DNA from: Methanomassiliicoccaceae archaeon
GTDB taxonomy: Archaea; Thermoplasmatota; Thermoplasmata; Methanomassiliicoccales; UBA472
Length of the DNA: 6,009 nucleotides
Assembly: GCA_016919565.1 (NCBI GenBank)
Contig: JACXTO010000155.1
Location: forward strand, 1-6,009
Reading direction: 5' to 3'
The notes under the pieces are model-generated. The model was not told where the DNA came from, did not search any database, and saw nothing but the letters and a program-made list of their open reading frames with translations. Below, in pieces: positions 5,497 to 6,009 of the stretch. Numbering within the stretch: the stretch's first letter is position 1; every line of letters begins with the position of its first letter. Both the position numbers and the translations under genes were made by a program.

Positions 5497-6009
5497 CTAG
5501 GATGAGGTTGAGGATTCGGGATTCATCAAGGCGTCCTGGATGCGCATGACCAGGTCCGACCGGGTCTGCTCGAGCCTCGCGATGCTGTTGGCATAGACCC
5601 GGACCTCATATACGATCTTGTCGCCGTGGAACCCTCGTGCCAGTACTTCCGGCTTCGGTTCCTTTACCAATCCCTCCAACTCGTCCGCCACCTTCAGGAT
5701 GATCCGCTCCACGTTCTCATGTGGAACGACTGAGGCAATCTCCAGCTTGACCGTCACTCCATGCCTGGCGGAGCGATTGAAGTTCAGGATGCGTCCGCCG
5801 ATTATCTCGCTGTTTGGCACATCCACGATCTCCCCCTCCTCGTTCCTGATCTTTGTGAAGACCAGGTTCTTCTCCAGCACCTCGCCGATCAAATCGCTTC
5901 CTATCCTGATCCGATCCCCCACATCGAACGTGTAGCTGTTCATCAGGGTGAGTCCGGAGACAATATTGTGCGCCGTCGTATACGACATGACGATGCCAAG
6001 GAAGCTGAA
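5497..6009 (-). CDS. MscS-family mechanosensitive channel, C-terminal part (start beyond the window)
   Basis: The frame is open through the right edge, so the 170 visible residues are the C-terminal part of a longer protein; the ATG at 5988 is internal. The visible part begins in the pore-lining TM3 (FSFLGIVMSYTTAHNIVSGL), continues into the MscS beta domain (YTFDVGDRIRIGSDLIGEVL, then VFTKIRNEEGEIVDVPNSEI with the family PNS motif and GGRILNFNRSA), and ends with the alpha/beta domain of the cytoplasmic cage (VTVKLEIASVVPHENVERII to YEVRVYANSIARLEQTRSDL). MscS-type channels open under membrane tension and release solutes during hypo-osmotic shock. The pore helix is poor in the Gly/Ala pairs of E. 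coli MscS, so conductance may differ. It lies 63 bp upstream of the antiporter on the same strand, so the pair is probably one transcript for ion and turgor balance. Confidence 0.92.
   Translation of the reverse strand, partial: FSFLGIVMSYTTAHNIVSGLTLMNSYTFDVGDRIRIGSDLIGEVLEKNLVFTKIRNEEGEIVDVPNSEIIGGRILNFNRSARHGVTVKLEIASVVPHENVERIILKVADELEGLVKEPKPEVLARGFHGDKIVYEVRVYANSIARLEQTRSDLVMRIQDALMNPESSTSS

Noticed and set aside
1..6009. CRISPR array, insertion sequence, tRNA or rRNA gene
   Set aside because: No spaced direct repeats, no transposase-like frame or paired terminal repeats, and no tRNA T-arm/acceptor pattern was found by reading both strands.

Overview
The window looks archaeal. It carries an archaeal/eukaryotic-type ribosomal protein L10e, the archaeal RNase P protein Rnp4 (Rpp21/Rpr2), a radical-SAM-like Dph2 for diphthamide synthesis, TATA-box promoters and GGTG/GAGGTG-type ribosome binding sites. 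The moderately high GC content, the standard (non-methanogenic) class II SerRS and a possible MtxX-like fragment at the left edge would fit a euryarchaeon, perhaps of the Thermoplasmata / Methanomassiliicoccales type. That placement is an inference, not proven here.

Layout. Positions 1-1723 hold a leftward operon: rpl10e, then dph2, then the 5' part of a third gene that runs off the left edge. Its promoter lies at about 1763-1789 and is unusual because the TATA box sits inside a perfect 9-bp inverted repeat. Positions 1790-2033 are a leader/intergenic stretch with two AT-rich promoter-like elements, a 9-bp hairpin and an open frame that seems to belong to the N-terminus of rnp4. Positions 2034-4218 hold a rightward cluster: rnp4 (RNase P), yhbY (CRM-domain RNA-binding protein, overlapping rnp4), a 70-residue winged-helix-like protein and serS. 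From 4222 to the right edge is a leftward pair: the C-terminal part of an MscS-type mechanosensitive channel (its start is beyond the window), followed by a CPA2-type cation/proton antiporter. The antiporter and serS meet tail to tail with only 3 bp between stop codons.

Functionally, the two divergent left-hand units are translation and RNA maintenance: a large-subunit ribosomal protein, modification of elongation factor 2, tRNA 5' processing, a ribosome-associated RNA-binding protein and tRNA charging. The right-hand unit is membrane ion and osmotic homeostasis. I found no mobile elements, CRISPR arrays, tRNA or rRNA genes and no clear new defence system. The points most worth a second look are the palindromic promoter of rpl10e, the missing conventional start of rnp4, the intergenic hairpin, the divergent motif 2 loop of SerRS and the small winged-helix gene.
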